In this document: one piece after another, positions 34,430 through 43,891 of the stretch
Layout: every line of letters begins with the position of its first letter
Position numbering within the stretch: position 1 is the first letter of the stretch
From: UBA5189 sp035631615
GTDB lineage: Bacteria; Chloroflexota; Limnocylindria; Limnocylindrales; CSP1-4
Direction of reading: 5' to 3'
Assembly (NCBI GenBank): GCA_035631615.1
Contig: DASQIK010000027.1
Span: 62,001-126,000 of the forward strand
DNA: 64,000 nucleotides
The notes under the pieces: generated by a model
Told to the model about the DNA's origin: nothing
Databases searched by the model: none
The model's input: only the letters and a program-made list of their open reading frames with translations
Made by a program: the position numbers and the translations under genes

Positions 34430-34954
34430 ATGTGGCAGCTCACGCTCTCGCCCCTCGAGCTCGTCGCTCGAAGCGCCATCGTGTACCTGCTGTTCCTCGC
34501 CGCGCTGCGCCTCTCGGGCAAGCGGGAGCTGGGCCAGTTCACCATCTTCGACCTGGCGCTCGTCCTGCTCGCCTCGAACGCGCTGCAGCCGGCGATCACC
34601 GGTCCGGACGCCTCGATCCCGGGCGCGCTCATCATCATCGCGACCCTCTTCGTGCTCAACCACCTGACAGCGTTCGCGCGGAGGCGCTGGGCGTTCGCCC
34701 GTCGGATCCTCGACTACTCGCCGACCGTCGTGGCACGGAACGGTCGATGGATCAAGGCCGCCATCGATCACGACGACCTGGACATGGACGACCTCGAAGC
34801 GGCCATCCGTGAATACGGGCTCGAGTCGGTCGACGAGGTCAAGGTCGCGACCCTCGAGCACGACGGATCGATCAGCGTCGTGCCTGCGAGTGGCCCGAAC
34901 CTGCACATGCGCCACCGCCGTCGCTACCGACGCCGGTCGAACATCTCGAACTGA
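34430..34954 (+). CDS. DUF421 family (YetF-like) membrane protein
   Basis: 174 residues from ATG 34430. Three N-terminal helices (ARSAIVYLLFLAALRL and two more) carry the conserved LSGKRELGQFTIFDLALVLLASNALQPAI, and a C-terminal cytoplasmic domain follows with YSPTVVARNGRWIKAAIDHDDLDMDDLEAAIREYG. This is typical DUF421/YetF. Such proteins help spores or cells in a way not yet defined at the biochemical level. Two bases separate it from the Nudix gene. Confidence 0.85.
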   Translation: MWQLTLSPLELVARSAIVYLLFLAALRLSGKRELGQFTIFDLALVLLASNALQPAITGPDASIPGALIIIATLFVLNHLTAFARRRWAFARRILDYSPTVVARNGRWIKAAIDHDDLDMDDLEAAIREYGLESVDEVKVATLEHDGSISVVPASGPNLHMRHRRRYRRRSNISN

Positions 34955-34956
34955 GC

Positions 34957-35445
34957 GTGAGCCACGCCCCGCAGTCGTGCGGGATCCTGCTCTACCGGCA
35001 CGTGGGCGACCAGCTCGAGGTGCTGCTCGCCCATCCGGGCGGCCCGTACTGGAAGCAGCAGGACTACGGCAGCTGGAGCGTCCCGAAGGGGATCGCCGAG
35101 GACGGCGAGGCCGTCGAGGCGGTGGCGGCGCGCGAGTTCGCCGAGGAGACGGGCTTTGACCTCGCGGCGGTGACACGCGAACCCGGCGAGCCGCACCTGG
35201 ACCTCGGCGAGGTCACGCTCAAGAGCGGCAAGGTCATTCGCGCGTGGGCGGTCGAGGGCGACCTGGATCCGACCGGCTCCCGGTCGAACGAGATCGAGAT
35301 CGAGTGGCCGCCGCGGACCGGCCGTCGCCTGGTCATCCCGGAGGTCGATCGGGTGGCGTGGTTCGGGGTCGAGGAGGCCCGCCGGCGCGCCCATCCGGCC
35401 CAGGCCGCGTTCGTGGCGCGCCTCGTGTCCCGGCTGGGCAAGTGA
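34957..35445 (+). CDS. Nudix hydrolase
   Basis: 162 residues from GTG 34957. The Nudix box is perfect at residues 45-67 (G-x5-E-x7-REFAEETGF). The N-terminal SCGILLYRHVGDQLEVLLAHPGG and DYGSWSVPKGIAEDGE place it near the bis(5'-nucleosyl)-tetraphosphatase/ADP-ribose group that cleaves X-linked nucleoside diphosphates. The stop overlaps the AlkZ-like gene by four bases. Confidence 0.88.
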   Translation: MSHAPQSCGILLYRHVGDQLEVLLAHPGGPYWKQQDYGSWSVPKGIAEDGEAVEAVAAREFAEETGFDLAAVTREPGEPHLDLGEVTLKSGKVIRAWAVEGDLDPTGSRSNEIEIEWPPRTGRRLVIPEVDRVAWFGVEEARRRAHPAQAAFVARLVSRLGK

Positions 35446-36791
35446 GCGAGATTCGGCACGTATCCGCGGCGGCTGCCCGCCGCTTCCTGGCGCTGCGGCA
35501 CCTGCTCGCGCCGCCGCGCCAGCTCCCCGCCGAGCCGGAGAGCGTGCTTCGGGTGATCGACCGGATCGGGAGCCTCCAGTTCGACCCGCTCGAGATCGCC
35601 GGTCGCAACCACGACCTCGTCCTGCTCGCCCGCATCGCCGGCTACCGGCGGGTCTGGACCGACCGCTGGCTGTACGAGGACCGGCGCCTGTACGAGACCT
35701 ACAACAAGGGGCTCTCGATCGTGCCCGTCGCCGAGCTGCCGTGGTACCGGCACACGTGGGACAGCAGCCACGCCCAGCTGTCCGGCGAGGGCGAGGCGTT
35801 CGACGTCCACGGCCCCCTCGTCGAGGAGCTCCTCGGCCGGATCCGGGACGGCGGCCGCCTGCTGCCGCGCGAGGTCGGCCCACGCGAGGCGATCGACTGG
35901 TACTGGCGCCCGACGAACCAGGTGCGGGCCATCCTCGAGGGCCTCGCCGAGGCGGGGATCCTGGGGATCGCGCGGCGCGAGGGTAACCTCCGGGTCTACG
36001 ACCTGATCGAGCGGCTCGTGCCCGCCGCCGTGCTCGGGGCGCGCGTGCCCGAGGAGGAACAGCGGCTGCACCGCCTCCTGTCCAGGTATCGCGCCGGCGG
36101 CCTCCTCGGCACCGCCGGCCAGCAGGAGCTGTGGATCGGGACGTACCGGCACGCGTCCGAGCGCTCGGACGGGCGCCAGGCGCTCGTGGAGCGCGGCGAG
36201 CTCGTCCCGGTGGCGGTCGAGGGCGTCAAGGGCGATCGGTTCGTGGTCAAGGCGGACCTGTCGATCCTCGCCACCGCGGAGAGCGAGGTCGACGTCGGCG
36301 CCGCACCGGGCGGGTTCGCGCCCGGGGTCGCGTTCCTGGCGCCGCTCGATCCGTTCTGCTGGGACCGCGACCTGTTGCGACGCCTGTTCGGCTTCGACTA
36401 CCTGTGGGAGGTGTACGTCCCTGCGGCGAAGCGGCGCTGGGGCTACTACGTCCTGCCGATCCTGTTCGGCGATCGGCTCGTCGGCCGGATCGAGCCGCGC
36501 ATCGAGCGCCGCGCCGGCACGCTCCGGATCGCGGGGCTGTGGTGGGAGCCAGGCTTCGATCCGTTGGACGAGGACGGTTTCGTGGCCGCCTTCGCCGACG
36601 CGCTCCGTGCCCATCGCGAGTTCGGCGATCTGCGGCGGATCACGTTTCCGCGCGTGACGCGTCATCGCCCGATCGTGACCGCCGTGCGAGGCGCGCTCGC
36701 AGTTCGCGACCGCGGCCCGCGCGAGGCGCGTGTGGGACGATGTAGGCCCAGGCGAACGTCCAAGGAGGCACTCGATGGCCGAGGTCCGTAA
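35442..36791 (+). CDS. Winged-helix YcaQ/AlkZ-family DNA glycosylase
   Basis: 449 residues from GTG 35442. It has the family start ARRFLALRHLLAPP and the catalytic Q-F-D motif (IGSLQFDPLEIAGRNHDLVLLARI), followed by tandem winged-helix repeats and the C-terminal LDPFCWDRDLLRRLFGFDYLWEVYVP. The family includes E. coli YcaQ (interstrand crosslink repair) and Streptomyces AlkZ (azinomycin resistance), which remove bulky alkylated bases. In this window it probably serves general repair. Its 3' end overlaps the OsmC gene start by 17 bases. Confidence 0.85.
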   Translation: MSEIRHVSAAAARRFLALRHLLAPPRQLPAEPESVLRVIDRIGSLQFDPLEIAGRNHDLVLLARIAGYRRVWTDRWLYEDRRLYETYNKGLSIVPVAELPWYRHTWDSSHAQLSGEGEAFDVHGPLVEELLGRIRDGGRLLPREVGPREAIDWYWRPTNQVRAILEGLAEAGILGIARREGNLRVYDLIERLVPAAVLGARVPEEEQRLHRLLSRYRAGGLLGTAGQQELWIGTYRHASERSDGRQALVERGELVPVAVEGVKGDRFVVKADLSILATAESEVDVGAAPGGFAPGVAFLAPLDPFCWDRDLLRRLFGFDYLWEVYVPAAKRRWGYYVLPILFGDRLVGRIEPRIERRAGTLRIAGLWWEPGFDPLDEDGFVAAFADALRAHREFGDLRRITFPRVTRHRPIVTAVRGALAVRDRGPREARVGRCRPRRTSKEALDGRGP

Positions 36792-37218
36792 CGCGCAGGT
36801 CACGTGGACCGGCGACCTGCAGGCCGGCGGCGGCACGATCGACTACGTCTCGAGCGGCGTGTTCAGCCGGATGCCGGTGTCCTGGGCGGCCCGGACCGGC
36901 CCGCACAACGGCAAGACCTCGCCGGAGGAGCTCCTGGCCGCCGCCCACGGCGCTTGCTTCTCGATGGCCTTCTCGGCCCGCCTGGCGAAGAACGGGACGC
37001 CGCCGACGAAGCTCACCGTCAAGGCTGAGGTGACCTTCGACAATGCCTCCGGTGGCTGGAAGGTCACGACCAGCCGGATCGCGGTTGTCGGCGACGTTCC
37101 CGGCATCGACCTCGAGACGTTCCGGGCGATCGCCGAGGACGCCAAGGAGAACTGCCCGATCTCGATCGCACTGAAGGGCAACGTCGAGCTGGTCGTGGAC
37201 GCCAGCCTCGCCGGCTGA
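36775..37218 (+). CDS. OsmC family peroxide reductase
   Basis: 147 residues from ATG 36775, after a strong SD AAGGAGG (36762-36768). The two peroxidatic cysteines are C61 (AAAHGACFSM) and C127 (AKENCPISIAL), as in OsmC. The family reduces organic hydroperoxides with thiol donors in the cytoplasm. It sits between a DNA-repair glycosylase and an efflux pump, so a common stress link is plausible but not shown. Confidence 0.92.
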   Translation: MAEVRNAQVTWTGDLQAGGGTIDYVSSGVFSRMPVSWAARTGPHNGKTSPEELLAAAHGACFSMAFSARLAKNGTPPTKLTVKAEVTFDNASGGWKVTTSRIAVVGDVPGIDLETFRAIAEDAKENCPISIALKGNVELVVDASLAG

Positions 37219-37221
37219 CCG

Positions 37222-39558
37222 ATGTTCACTCGCTGGGGCGCCTTCGTCTACCGCCGCCGCCGCTGGCTCGTGCTGGTCGCCTTCCTGATCGCCGGCGGGC
37301 TCGGCTCGCTCGCGGGCGGCGCAGCGTCGCACCTGACGAGCGGTGGCTGGCTCGACCCCAGCTCCCAATCGGCCCAGGTCGGGGACCGGCTCCAGGCCGA
37401 CTTCGGTGGCGCACGCACGTCCTTCGTGGCCCTGTTCCGGTCGAGCGACCCGAATGCCGACGCGACCTCGGCGGCCTTCCAGGCCGCGATCGCGACAACC
37501 CTCGCTCCCGTGCGGAAGCTCGCCGGCGTGACCGGCGTCACCGGCTACGCGGAAACGCACGACGCTCGATTCATCAGCGTGAAGGGCGACGCGGCCTATG
37601 TCCTGATCGGGCTCGACGTCGACGAGGACAAGTCCATCTCGCTCGTCGATCCGGTCAAGCAGGCGCTCGCGACACCGAATGGCTACTCGGTGGCACTGAC
37701 CGGGTTCGGGCCGGTGCAGCAGGATTCGCAGCGCCTCTCCGAGGCGGACCTGACGCGCGCGGAGACCGTCTCGCTGCCCATCGCGGCGATCGTGCTGATC
37801 CTGGTGTTCACCTCGCTGATCGCCGCGGGGATGCCGCTGCTGGTGGCGGGCCTCGCGATCCCCTCCTCCGTCGGGCTGATCGGGGTCCTGGCCCAGCGAA
37901 CCGAGATGAGCATCTACGTCCTGAACATCGCGACGATGCTCGGGCTCGCGCTCGCGATCGACTACTCGCTCTTCCTGACGAGCCGATTCCGGGAGGAGCT
38001 GGCCCGCGGCCGGACCGTCGAGCAGGCCGTCGAGCGCGCCGTGGGAACCGCCGGCAAGGCGGTGCTGTTCTCGGGCGTGGCGGTCGCGATCGGACTCTCG
38101 GGGCTGCTCTGGTTCCGCGCCAGCGCCCTCAGCTCCATCGGCCTCGGCGGCGCGATCGTCGTCCTCGCCTCGGTGTTCTACAGCCTGACCTTCCTGCCGG
38201 CGATCCTCGGGATGCTCGGACCGCGCGTCAACTCGCTGTCCGTCGGCGGCCTCCTGCTGCGGCTCGGACTGCGGCGGGGCTCGCCCGACACCGCTCGGCG
38301 GTCGCGCTGGGAACGCGTCGCGCTCGGCGTGATGCGCCGACCGTTCGCGGTCCTGATCCCGGTCCTGGCGCTGCTGCTGATCGTCGGCTCGCCGTACCTG
38401 CGCCTGGCACAGGGCGTGCCCGACGCGACGGTGTACCCGGCCGGCGTCGCGAGTCGCGACGCGTGGGTCGCGCTCCAGACCGAGTTCCGCGCCGGCGAGA
38501 CGACGCCGATCGTGATCCTGCTCGACACCACGGCCGATCCGACCAGCGCGGCGTCCATCGCCGCTGTCACCGCCGTCGCCGGCCGGCTCGCGGCCGTGGA
38601 CGGCATCGATCGCGTCGAAGGCCCGTTCTCGATCACCGACCCGGCCACGGGCCAGCCCATGATGCCCGCCCAGGTGGCGCAGCTGTACGCGGCGCCCGCC
38701 GGATCGCTGCCGCCCGATGTCGCGGCGGCGGTGGCGAGACTCCGCGACGCCTACATTCGCGGCAACGAGGTCCAGCTGAACGCGATCAGCCCCCTGAAGT
38801 CATCGGAGCCGGCCGGCACCGAGGTGATCGCGCGCGTGCGGGCCGTCCCGCTCGACCAGCCGATCAGCCGGATGCAGGTTGGCGGCGCAGCGGCGCTCGG
38901 CGAGGACTTCCTGCTCAGCCAGTCGGATCGGATCCCGTGGGCGGTGGGCACGACCCTCCTTGCCTCCGCGATCATCCTGTTCCTGCTGTTCGGGTCACTG
39001 GCGATCCCGATCAAGGCCGTGGTCATGACGCTGCTGTCGCTCACGGCGAGCTTCGGCGCACTGGTCTGGATCTTCCAGGAGGGCAACCTCCACCAGCTGC
39101 TCAACTTCCAGCCGCTCGGCTACACGATCGCGGGCAACCCGGTGATCATGTTTGCGGTGCTCATCGGGCTGTCGATGGACTACGAGGTGCTGCTCCTGTC
39201 GCGGATCCAGGAGTCGTATCGGCGAACCGGCGACAACGCCGCCGCCGTCGCCGACGGGCTTGCGCGCACCGCGGGCGTGATCACGGGGGCGGCGCTCATC
39301 ATGGTCACGGTCTTCGCGGCGTTTGCGCTGGCCGACACGGTCACGATCAAGAGCATCGGCGTCGGCATGGCCATCGCCGTGGCGCTCGACGCGACGATCG
39401 TCCGCGTGCTGCTCGTGCCCGCCACGATGCGCCTGCTGGGCAGGTGGAACTGGTGGGCACCCGGACCGCTCGGGCGGCTTGCGGCGCGCTTCGGGTTCAG
39501 CCACGTGGAGGACGAGGAGGACCTGGCCGCAGCGGCTGGAGCAACCGCGCCGGCATAG
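37222..39558 (+). CDS. MMPL family RND transporter
   Basis: 778 residues from ATG 37222, three bases after the OsmC stop. About twelve membrane helices form two halves, each with a large extracytoplasmic loop. Proton-relay Asp-Tyr motifs are present in both halves (AIDYSLFLTSRFREEL and LSMDYEVLLLSRIQE), as in MmpL-type pumps. Such transporters export lipids, glycolipids or hydrophobic toxins. No periplasmic adaptor gene is nearby, consistent with a monoderm-type cell. It is downstream of OsmC in the same direction. Confidence 0.88.
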   Translation: MFTRWGAFVYRRRRWLVLVAFLIAGGLGSLAGGAASHLTSGGWLDPSSQSAQVGDRLQADFGGARTSFVALFRSSDPNADATSAAFQAAIATTLAPVRKLAGVTGVTGYAETHDARFISVKGDAAYVLIGLDVDEDKSISLVDPVKQALATPNGYSVALTGFGPVQQDSQRLSEADLTRAETVSLPIAAIVLILVFTSLIAAGMPLLVAGLAIPSSVGLIGVLAQRTEMSIYVLNIATMLGLALAIDYSLFLTSRFREELARGRTVEQAVERAVGTAGKAVLFSGVAVAIGLSGLLWFRASALSSIGLGGAIVVLASVFYSLTFLPAILGMLGPRVNSLSVGGLLLRLGLRRGSPDTARRSRWERVALGVMRRPFAVLIPVLALLLIVGSPYLRLAQGVPDATVYPAGVASRDAWVALQTEFRAGETTPIVILLDTTADPTSAASIAAVTAVAGRLAAVDGIDRVEGPFSITDPATGQPMMPAQVAQLYAAPAGSLPPDVAAAVARLRDAYIRGNEVQLNAISPLKSSEPAGTEVIARVRAVPLDQPISRMQVGGAAALGEDFLLSQSDRIPWAVGTTLLASAIILFLLFGSLAIPIKAVVMTLLSLTASFGALVWIFQEGNLHQLLNFQPLGYTIAGNPVIMFAVLIGLSMDYEVLLLSRIQESYRRTGDNAAAVADGLARTAGVITGAALIMVTVFAAFALADTVTIKSIGVGMAIAVALDATIVRVLLVPATMRLLGRWNWWAPGPLGRLAARFGFSHVEDEEDLAAAAGATAPA

Positions 39559-39588
39559 CCACCACCAGGAGGAGGAGGAGGCCCGGAC

Positions 39589-40146
39589 ATGGACACCCAG
39601 GAACAAGGTCAACCGCAGCCCGCCGCGGGGACGCCTCCGCCGGAGAGCGGCCCCGTCCGGTCGTACCGATGGGAATGGGGCCGCGAGGAGGATCGGCGGC
39701 CGCAGCTGCCGTGGATCGGCATCTTCATCCTCGTGTACGGCGTGCTGCTGCTCGTCGCCCGGCTGGCGCCGCAGTACCTCGTCGGGAGCAACCTGCTCGT
39801 CCTCGCCGCCGGCCTGGCGTTCCTGATCGCATGGCTCGTCCGGCGCGGCACCTTCGCGCTGTATGCCGGCGCGTTCCTCACCGCGTCCGCGGTGCCGGGC
39901 CTGGTCGGGAGCCTCGGCTACGACCTCGGCCAGGGATTCGGCACGCTGTGCTACGGCGTCGCCTTCCTGTTCGTCGCCCTGGTTCGGGTGTCTCGCGGCG
40001 GCGGGATCGGGTGGCAGGCGCTGATCGGCGTGCTCCTCGTGGCGCTCGGCGGCTCGCAGATGGCCCTGCCGGATGCGGCGTCCCTCGTGCTCCCCATCCT
40101 GCTCGTGGCGCTGGGCCTGGTCCTGCTCACCCGGGGACGCGGCTAG
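39589..40146 (+). CDS. Membrane protein of unknown function
   Basis: 185 residues from ATG 39589 after the SD AGGAGGAGGAGG. A Pro/Gln-rich cytoplasmic N-terminus with SYRWEWGREEDRRPQLPW precedes six hydrophobic segments. I do not recognise a family. The close spacing behind the MMPL gene suggests a shared transcript. Confidence 0.7.
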   Translation: MDTQEQGQPQPAAGTPPPESGPVRSYRWEWGREEDRRPQLPWIGIFILVYGVLLLVARLAPQYLVGSNLLVLAAGLAFLIAWLVRRGTFALYAGAFLTASAVPGLVGSLGYDLGQGFGTLCYGVAFLFVALVRVSRGGGIGWQALIGVLLVALGGSQMALPDAASLVLPILLVALGLVLLTRGRG

Positions 40147-40160
40147 CGCCTCCCGGCGCT
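40145..40160. terminator. Bidirectional hairpin between convergent genes
   Basis: AGCGCC (40145-40150) and GGCGCT (40155-40160) flank TCCC, giving a six-pair hairpin that sits across both stop codons of the convergent membrane-protein and aminotransferase genes. Confidence 0.4.
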
Positions 40161-41494
40161 CAGGCGACGGCGGCCGCCAGAGCGACGTCGATCGCGGTCG
40201 CGAGCCGGTCGACGATCGCCGTCAGCTCGTGGTCCGTGACAACGAACGGCGGCCCGAGGACGATCGCGTCGCCGTTCGTGCCGTCGGCGAGGCCGGTGCT
40301 CGGGTAGAGGAGGACGCCTGCCCTGCGCCCGGCGCGGAGCACGCCCTCCGTGACCTTTTCGGCGCGCGGGAAGGGGGCGCGGGTCTCTCGATCCGCTACG
40401 AGCTCGACGCCGAGCAACAGGCCCCGTCCGCGGATGTCGCCCACGTGGGGATGGTCGCCGAGGCGCTCGCGCAGGCGTGCGAGCAGGACCTCGCCCTTGT
40501 CGGCGGCCGCCTCGACGAGGCCCTCCGACTCGAGGATGCGCAGGACCTCGCCGGCGACGGCCGCGCCGACGGCATGGTGGGAGTACGTGAACCCATGCAC
40601 GAAGCCCGGGCCGTCCATGATCGCATCGAAGACCGCGCCCGATGCCGCGACCAGCCCGAACGGGATGTAGCCGGATGCACCCCCCTTGGCGCCGACCAGG
40701 ATGTCCGGGCGGATTCCCCAGTGGTCGATCCCGAACCAGCGGCCCGTCCGTCCGAAGCCCGTCATGACCTCGTCGGCGATGAGCAGGACGCCGTGGCGGC
40801 GGCAGACCTCCGCGATCGCCGCCCAATAGCCGTCCGGCGGGACCGCGGCGGCGAGCGTCGCGCCGACGATGGGCTCGGCAACGAACGCCGCGACCGTGCC
40901 CGGACCGGCGGCGGTGATCGCCTGGTCGAGCTCGGCGGCCAGCTCGTCGGCGTCCCCGAGGGCGTTCGCGCCGGGCTCGCCCGCGCGGTACGGGTAGGCG
41001 GCGGAGACATGCCGGAACCGCCCGAGCCAGGCCTCGTATGGCCTCCGGAGCGGCTTTCGCCCCGACAGGTCGAGGGCGCCGAGCGTGTTGCCGTGATAGC
41101 TCCCCCACCGGGCGATCACGATCCAGCGCTCGGTCTCGCCTCGGGCGACGTGGTAGGTCCGCGCGAGCTTGAGCGCGGACTCCATCGCCTCGGAGCCGCC
41201 GGCGACCGGATAGATCGCCGGATCGTCCATGGGCAGGTGCGGCGCGAGCGCGGCAGCGTAGCGCTCCAGCGGCTCGGTCGTGAACGCCGTGCCGTGTGCA
41301 TAGGCGACGCGCGACGCCTGGTCGGCCATCACCCGCGCGATCGATTCCCGACCGTGCCCCACCCCGACAACGACCGCCCCACCCGCGGCGTCGAGGTAGG
41401 CGTTGCCGTCGGCATCCCAGATCGTCGCGCCCTCGGCGCGGACCGCGACGGGTTGCGTGGCGTCGGTCGAGCGGCGGAAGACGCGGCCAGTCAT
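40160..41494 (-). CDS. Class III (omega) PLP-dependent aminotransferase
   Basis: 444 residues from ATG 41494. Fold type I: PLP-phosphate binding GGSEAMESALKLAR, the DEVMTGFGRTGRWF segment with the PLP-binding Asp, and the Schiff-base Lys in ILVGAKGGASGYIPFG. The N-terminal AEGATIWDADGNAYLDAAGG and late RGRGLLLGVELVAD are typical of the class III group that includes beta-alanine, GABA and polyamine transaminases. The amino donor and acceptor cannot be assigned. It is divergent from the GT39-like gene. Confidence 0.9.
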   Translation of the reverse strand: MTGRVFRRSTDATQPVAVRAEGATIWDADGNAYLDAAGGAVVVGVGHGRESIARVMADQASRVAYAHGTAFTTEPLERYAAALAPHLPMDDPAIYPVAGGSEAMESALKLARTYHVARGETERWIVIARWGSYHGNTLGALDLSGRKPLRRPYEAWLGRFRHVSAAYPYRAGEPGANALGDADELAAELDQAITAAGPGTVAAFVAEPIVGATLAAAVPPDGYWAAIAEVCRRHGVLLIADEVMTGFGRTGRWFGIDHWGIRPDILVGAKGGASGYIPFGLVAASGAVFDAIMDGPGFVHGFTYSHHAVGAAVAGEVLRILESEGLVEAAADKGEVLLARLRERLGDHPHVGDIRGRGLLLGVELVADRETRAPFPRAEKVTEGVLRAGRRAGVLLYPSTGLADGTNGDAIVLGPPFVVTDHELTAIVDRLATAIDVALAAAVA

Positions 41495-41510
41495 CGAGGG
41501 CGAAGCATAG

Positions 41511-41558
41511 GTCGCGGCATCGGTCGCGGCGGCGGTCGCGGCATCGGTCGCGGCGGCG
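41511..41558. repeat. Two perfect tandem copies of a 24-bp unit
   Basis: The unit at 41511-41534 is repeated exactly at 41535-41558. It is built from GTCGCGGC and GGTCGCGGCGGC elements. It lies in the 222-base divergent gap between the aminotransferase and GT39-like starts. Confidence 0.85.
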
Positions 41559-41716
41559 GCGGGCCGAGTGGTGCCGGCCTCAGCCCGTGGTCGTCGGTCG
41601 ATGGGGTGCTGGTCACCGGGGGGATGTACGCCCTGACATCCGATCGGCGGACAAGCCCAGTCGCAGGGGTTTCTCAGAATCGGGCGCGATCGTGGGCGGC
41701 AGCAATTCGGCCGACC

Positions 41717-43807
41717 ATGCCTCCGGGAGTTCCACGCGCAGTGACGAGCGAGACCACCGCCCACGTCGCCGACGATCTCGGCCTGACCCTGCCCGGCGCG
41801 TGGCCGGGGCTGCGTCCGGCGCCGGAGGAGCGAACGATCGTACCGAGCCCCCATCCGCTCGGGCTGTCGGTGGCGCAGGAGGTCGTGCTTGGTCGGGCGG
41901 CCGTCGCGACACTGCTCCTGGCCACGGGCGTGCTCTACCTGTGGGACCTGGGTGCCTCCGGCTGGGCGAATGCGTATTACTCGGCAGCCGCGCTCGCCGG
42001 CTCCCAGAGCTGGCTCGCGTTCCTGTTCGGGTCGTTCGACCCCGGCAACGCGATCACCGTCGACAAGACGCCCGCCGCCCTGTGGGTCATGTCGCTGAGC
42101 GTTCGAATCTTCGGGTTGAGCGCATGGAGCATCCTCGTGCCGCAGGCCCTGATGGGCGTCGGCGCCGTCGGCCTCCTGTACGCGACCGTCTCGCGCGTCG
42201 CCGGCAGGCTGGCCGGCCTCGTCGCCGGGGCGACGCTGGCGCTCACGCCGGTCGCGACGCTGATGTTCCGGTTCAACAACCCGGACGCGCTGCTCGTCCT
42301 GCTCCTGGTCGCCGCCGCGTACGCGCTCACCCGCGCCATCGAGGCCGGGTCGACTCGGTGGATCGTGCTCGCCGGCACGCTCGTCGGCCTCGGGTTCCTG
42401 GCCAAGATGCTCCAGGCGTTCCTCGTGATCCCGGCGTTCACCCTCGTGTACCTGTGGGCAGCGCCGACCCCGCCGCTCAGGCGTGTCGTGCAGGTCGCGG
42501 CGGCCGGCGTCGCCGTGATCGTGTCATCGGGCTGGTTCGTCGCGCTCGCGGTGCTCTGGCCGGCCGCAAGCCGGCCCTTCATCGGCGGCTCGCAGACCAA
42601 CAGCATCATCGACCTGATGCTCGGCTACAACGGCCTCGGGCGGATCAGCGGCAACGAGGTCGGCCGCGTCGGCGGCGGCAACCCGTTCACGAATGGCGTC
42701 GGGCTGCTCCGGCTGTTCCAGGGCGAGGTCGGCACCGAGATCGCGTGGCTGTTGCCGCTGGCAACGCTGGCTGCCGTCGCGATCGTCGTTGCGCGCCGAT
42801 CGGCGCCGAGGACCGATGCGATTCGCGCCCAGGCGCTCCTCTGGGGCGGCTGGCTCGGGGTGACCGGCCTCGTCTTCAGCCTGATGCAGGGCATCTTCCA
42901 CGAGTACTACACCGTCGCCCTCGCCCCGGCGATCGGCGCGCTGGTGGGCATCGGTGTCGCCCTTGCGTGGCGCCATCGGGACCGCAACGAGGTCCGAATC
43001 GCCAGTGCCGCGGCGCTCGTCGTCTCGTCAGGCTGGGCCATCCACGTCCTGTCGCTCAGCCCGACCTGGAACCCCTGGCTCGTGCCACTACTCCTCGGCA
43101 GTGCCACCGCGGCGATCGCGCTGGTGCTCCTCGCGCCACTCGTTCGACCCGCGCTCGCGCCGGTCGCACTGGCGGCGGCTGTCACCGTGCTCCTGCTCGT
43201 CCCTGGCGTCGCCTCCGTCGCCACGGCCGCCGAGCCACACAGCGGCGCGCTGCCGGTGGCGGCGCCGCGGGCGACCGTCGATGTCGGCCGCGCGCTGATT
43301 CGACTTTTCGGCAACGGCGGGTTCGGCGGGTTCGGCTCGAACGGGACGCCGCCGGGCGGCTTCGGCCAGGGCGGCTCCGGTCCCGGTGCGTTCGGCCAGG
43401 GTGGCTTCCCCGGCGGCCCGGGCCAGGGCGGCGTCGGCGGCCTCCTCGACGCCTCGGCTGCGAGCCCGAGCCTCGTCGCGGCGCTCAAGGCGGATGCCGG
43501 CCGGTATATGTGGACCGCCGCGACGACCGGCTCGAACAACGCGGCCGGGCTCGCCCTGTCCTCGGAAACCTCGGTCATGGCAATCGGCGGTTTCAACGGC
43601 TCGGATCCGTCACCGACGCTGGAACAGTTCAAGGCGGACGTCGCCGCCGGCAGGATCCACTACTACGTCGCGACCCAGGACGCGGCAGGGTTCCGTGGCA
43701 CGCAGGGCGGCTCCAGCGTGGCCCGCCAGATCGCGACGTGGATCGAGCAGACGTTTGCGCCGGAGAGGATCGGTGGCGTGACCGTCTACGACCTGTCGGC
43801 GCGGTAG
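41717..43807 (+). CDS. Glycosyltransferase family 39-like membrane protein
   Basis: 696 residues from ATG 41717 (GTG 41741 also fits). About eleven helices follow, with the GT-C signature FDPGNAITVDKTPAALWVMS in the first extracytoplasmic loop and the helix run WSILVPQALMGVGAVGLLYA, typical of ArnT/PMT-like enzymes that transfer a sugar from a polyprenyl phosphate. A glycine/phenylalanine-rich low-complexity stretch (about 530-575) leads to a soluble C-terminal domain (GRYMWTAATTGSNNAAGLAL, then VMAIGGFNGSDPSPTLEQF) seen in this bacterial subgroup. Probable role: glycosylation of surface lipid or protein. Confidence 0.85.
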   Translation: MPPGVPRAVTSETTAHVADDLGLTLPGAWPGLRPAPEERTIVPSPHPLGLSVAQEVVLGRAAVATLLLATGVLYLWDLGASGWANAYYSAAALAGSQSWLAFLFGSFDPGNAITVDKTPAALWVMSLSVRIFGLSAWSILVPQALMGVGAVGLLYATVSRVAGRLAGLVAGATLALTPVATLMFRFNNPDALLVLLLVAAAYALTRAIEAGSTRWIVLAGTLVGLGFLAKMLQAFLVIPAFTLVYLWAAPTPPLRRVVQVAAAGVAVIVSSGWFVALAVLWPAASRPFIGGSQTNSIIDLMLGYNGLGRISGNEVGRVGGGNPFTNGVGLLRLFQGEVGTEIAWLLPLATLAAVAIVVARRSAPRTDAIRAQALLWGGWLGVTGLVFSLMQGIFHEYYTVALAPAIGALVGIGVALAWRHRDRNEVRIASAAALVVSSGWAIHVLSLSPTWNPWLVPLLLGSATAAIALVLLAPLVRPALAPVALAAAVTVLLLVPGVASVATAAEPHSGALPVAAPRATVDVGRALIRLFGNGGFGGFGSNGTPPGGFGQGGSGPGAFGQGGFPGGPGQGGVGGLLDASAASPSLVAALKADAGRYMWTAATTGSNNAAGLALSSETSVMAIGGFNGSDPSPTLEQFKADVAAGRIHYYVATQDAAGFRGTQGGSSVARQIATWIEQTFAPERIGGVTVYDLSAR

Positions 43808-43891
43808 CGTCGCTGCCAGCGCGGGCAGGGAACGGCCCACTGTGCGATGGTTGCCCGGATCGACATCGCATCGGACGGGAGATCCAGACCC

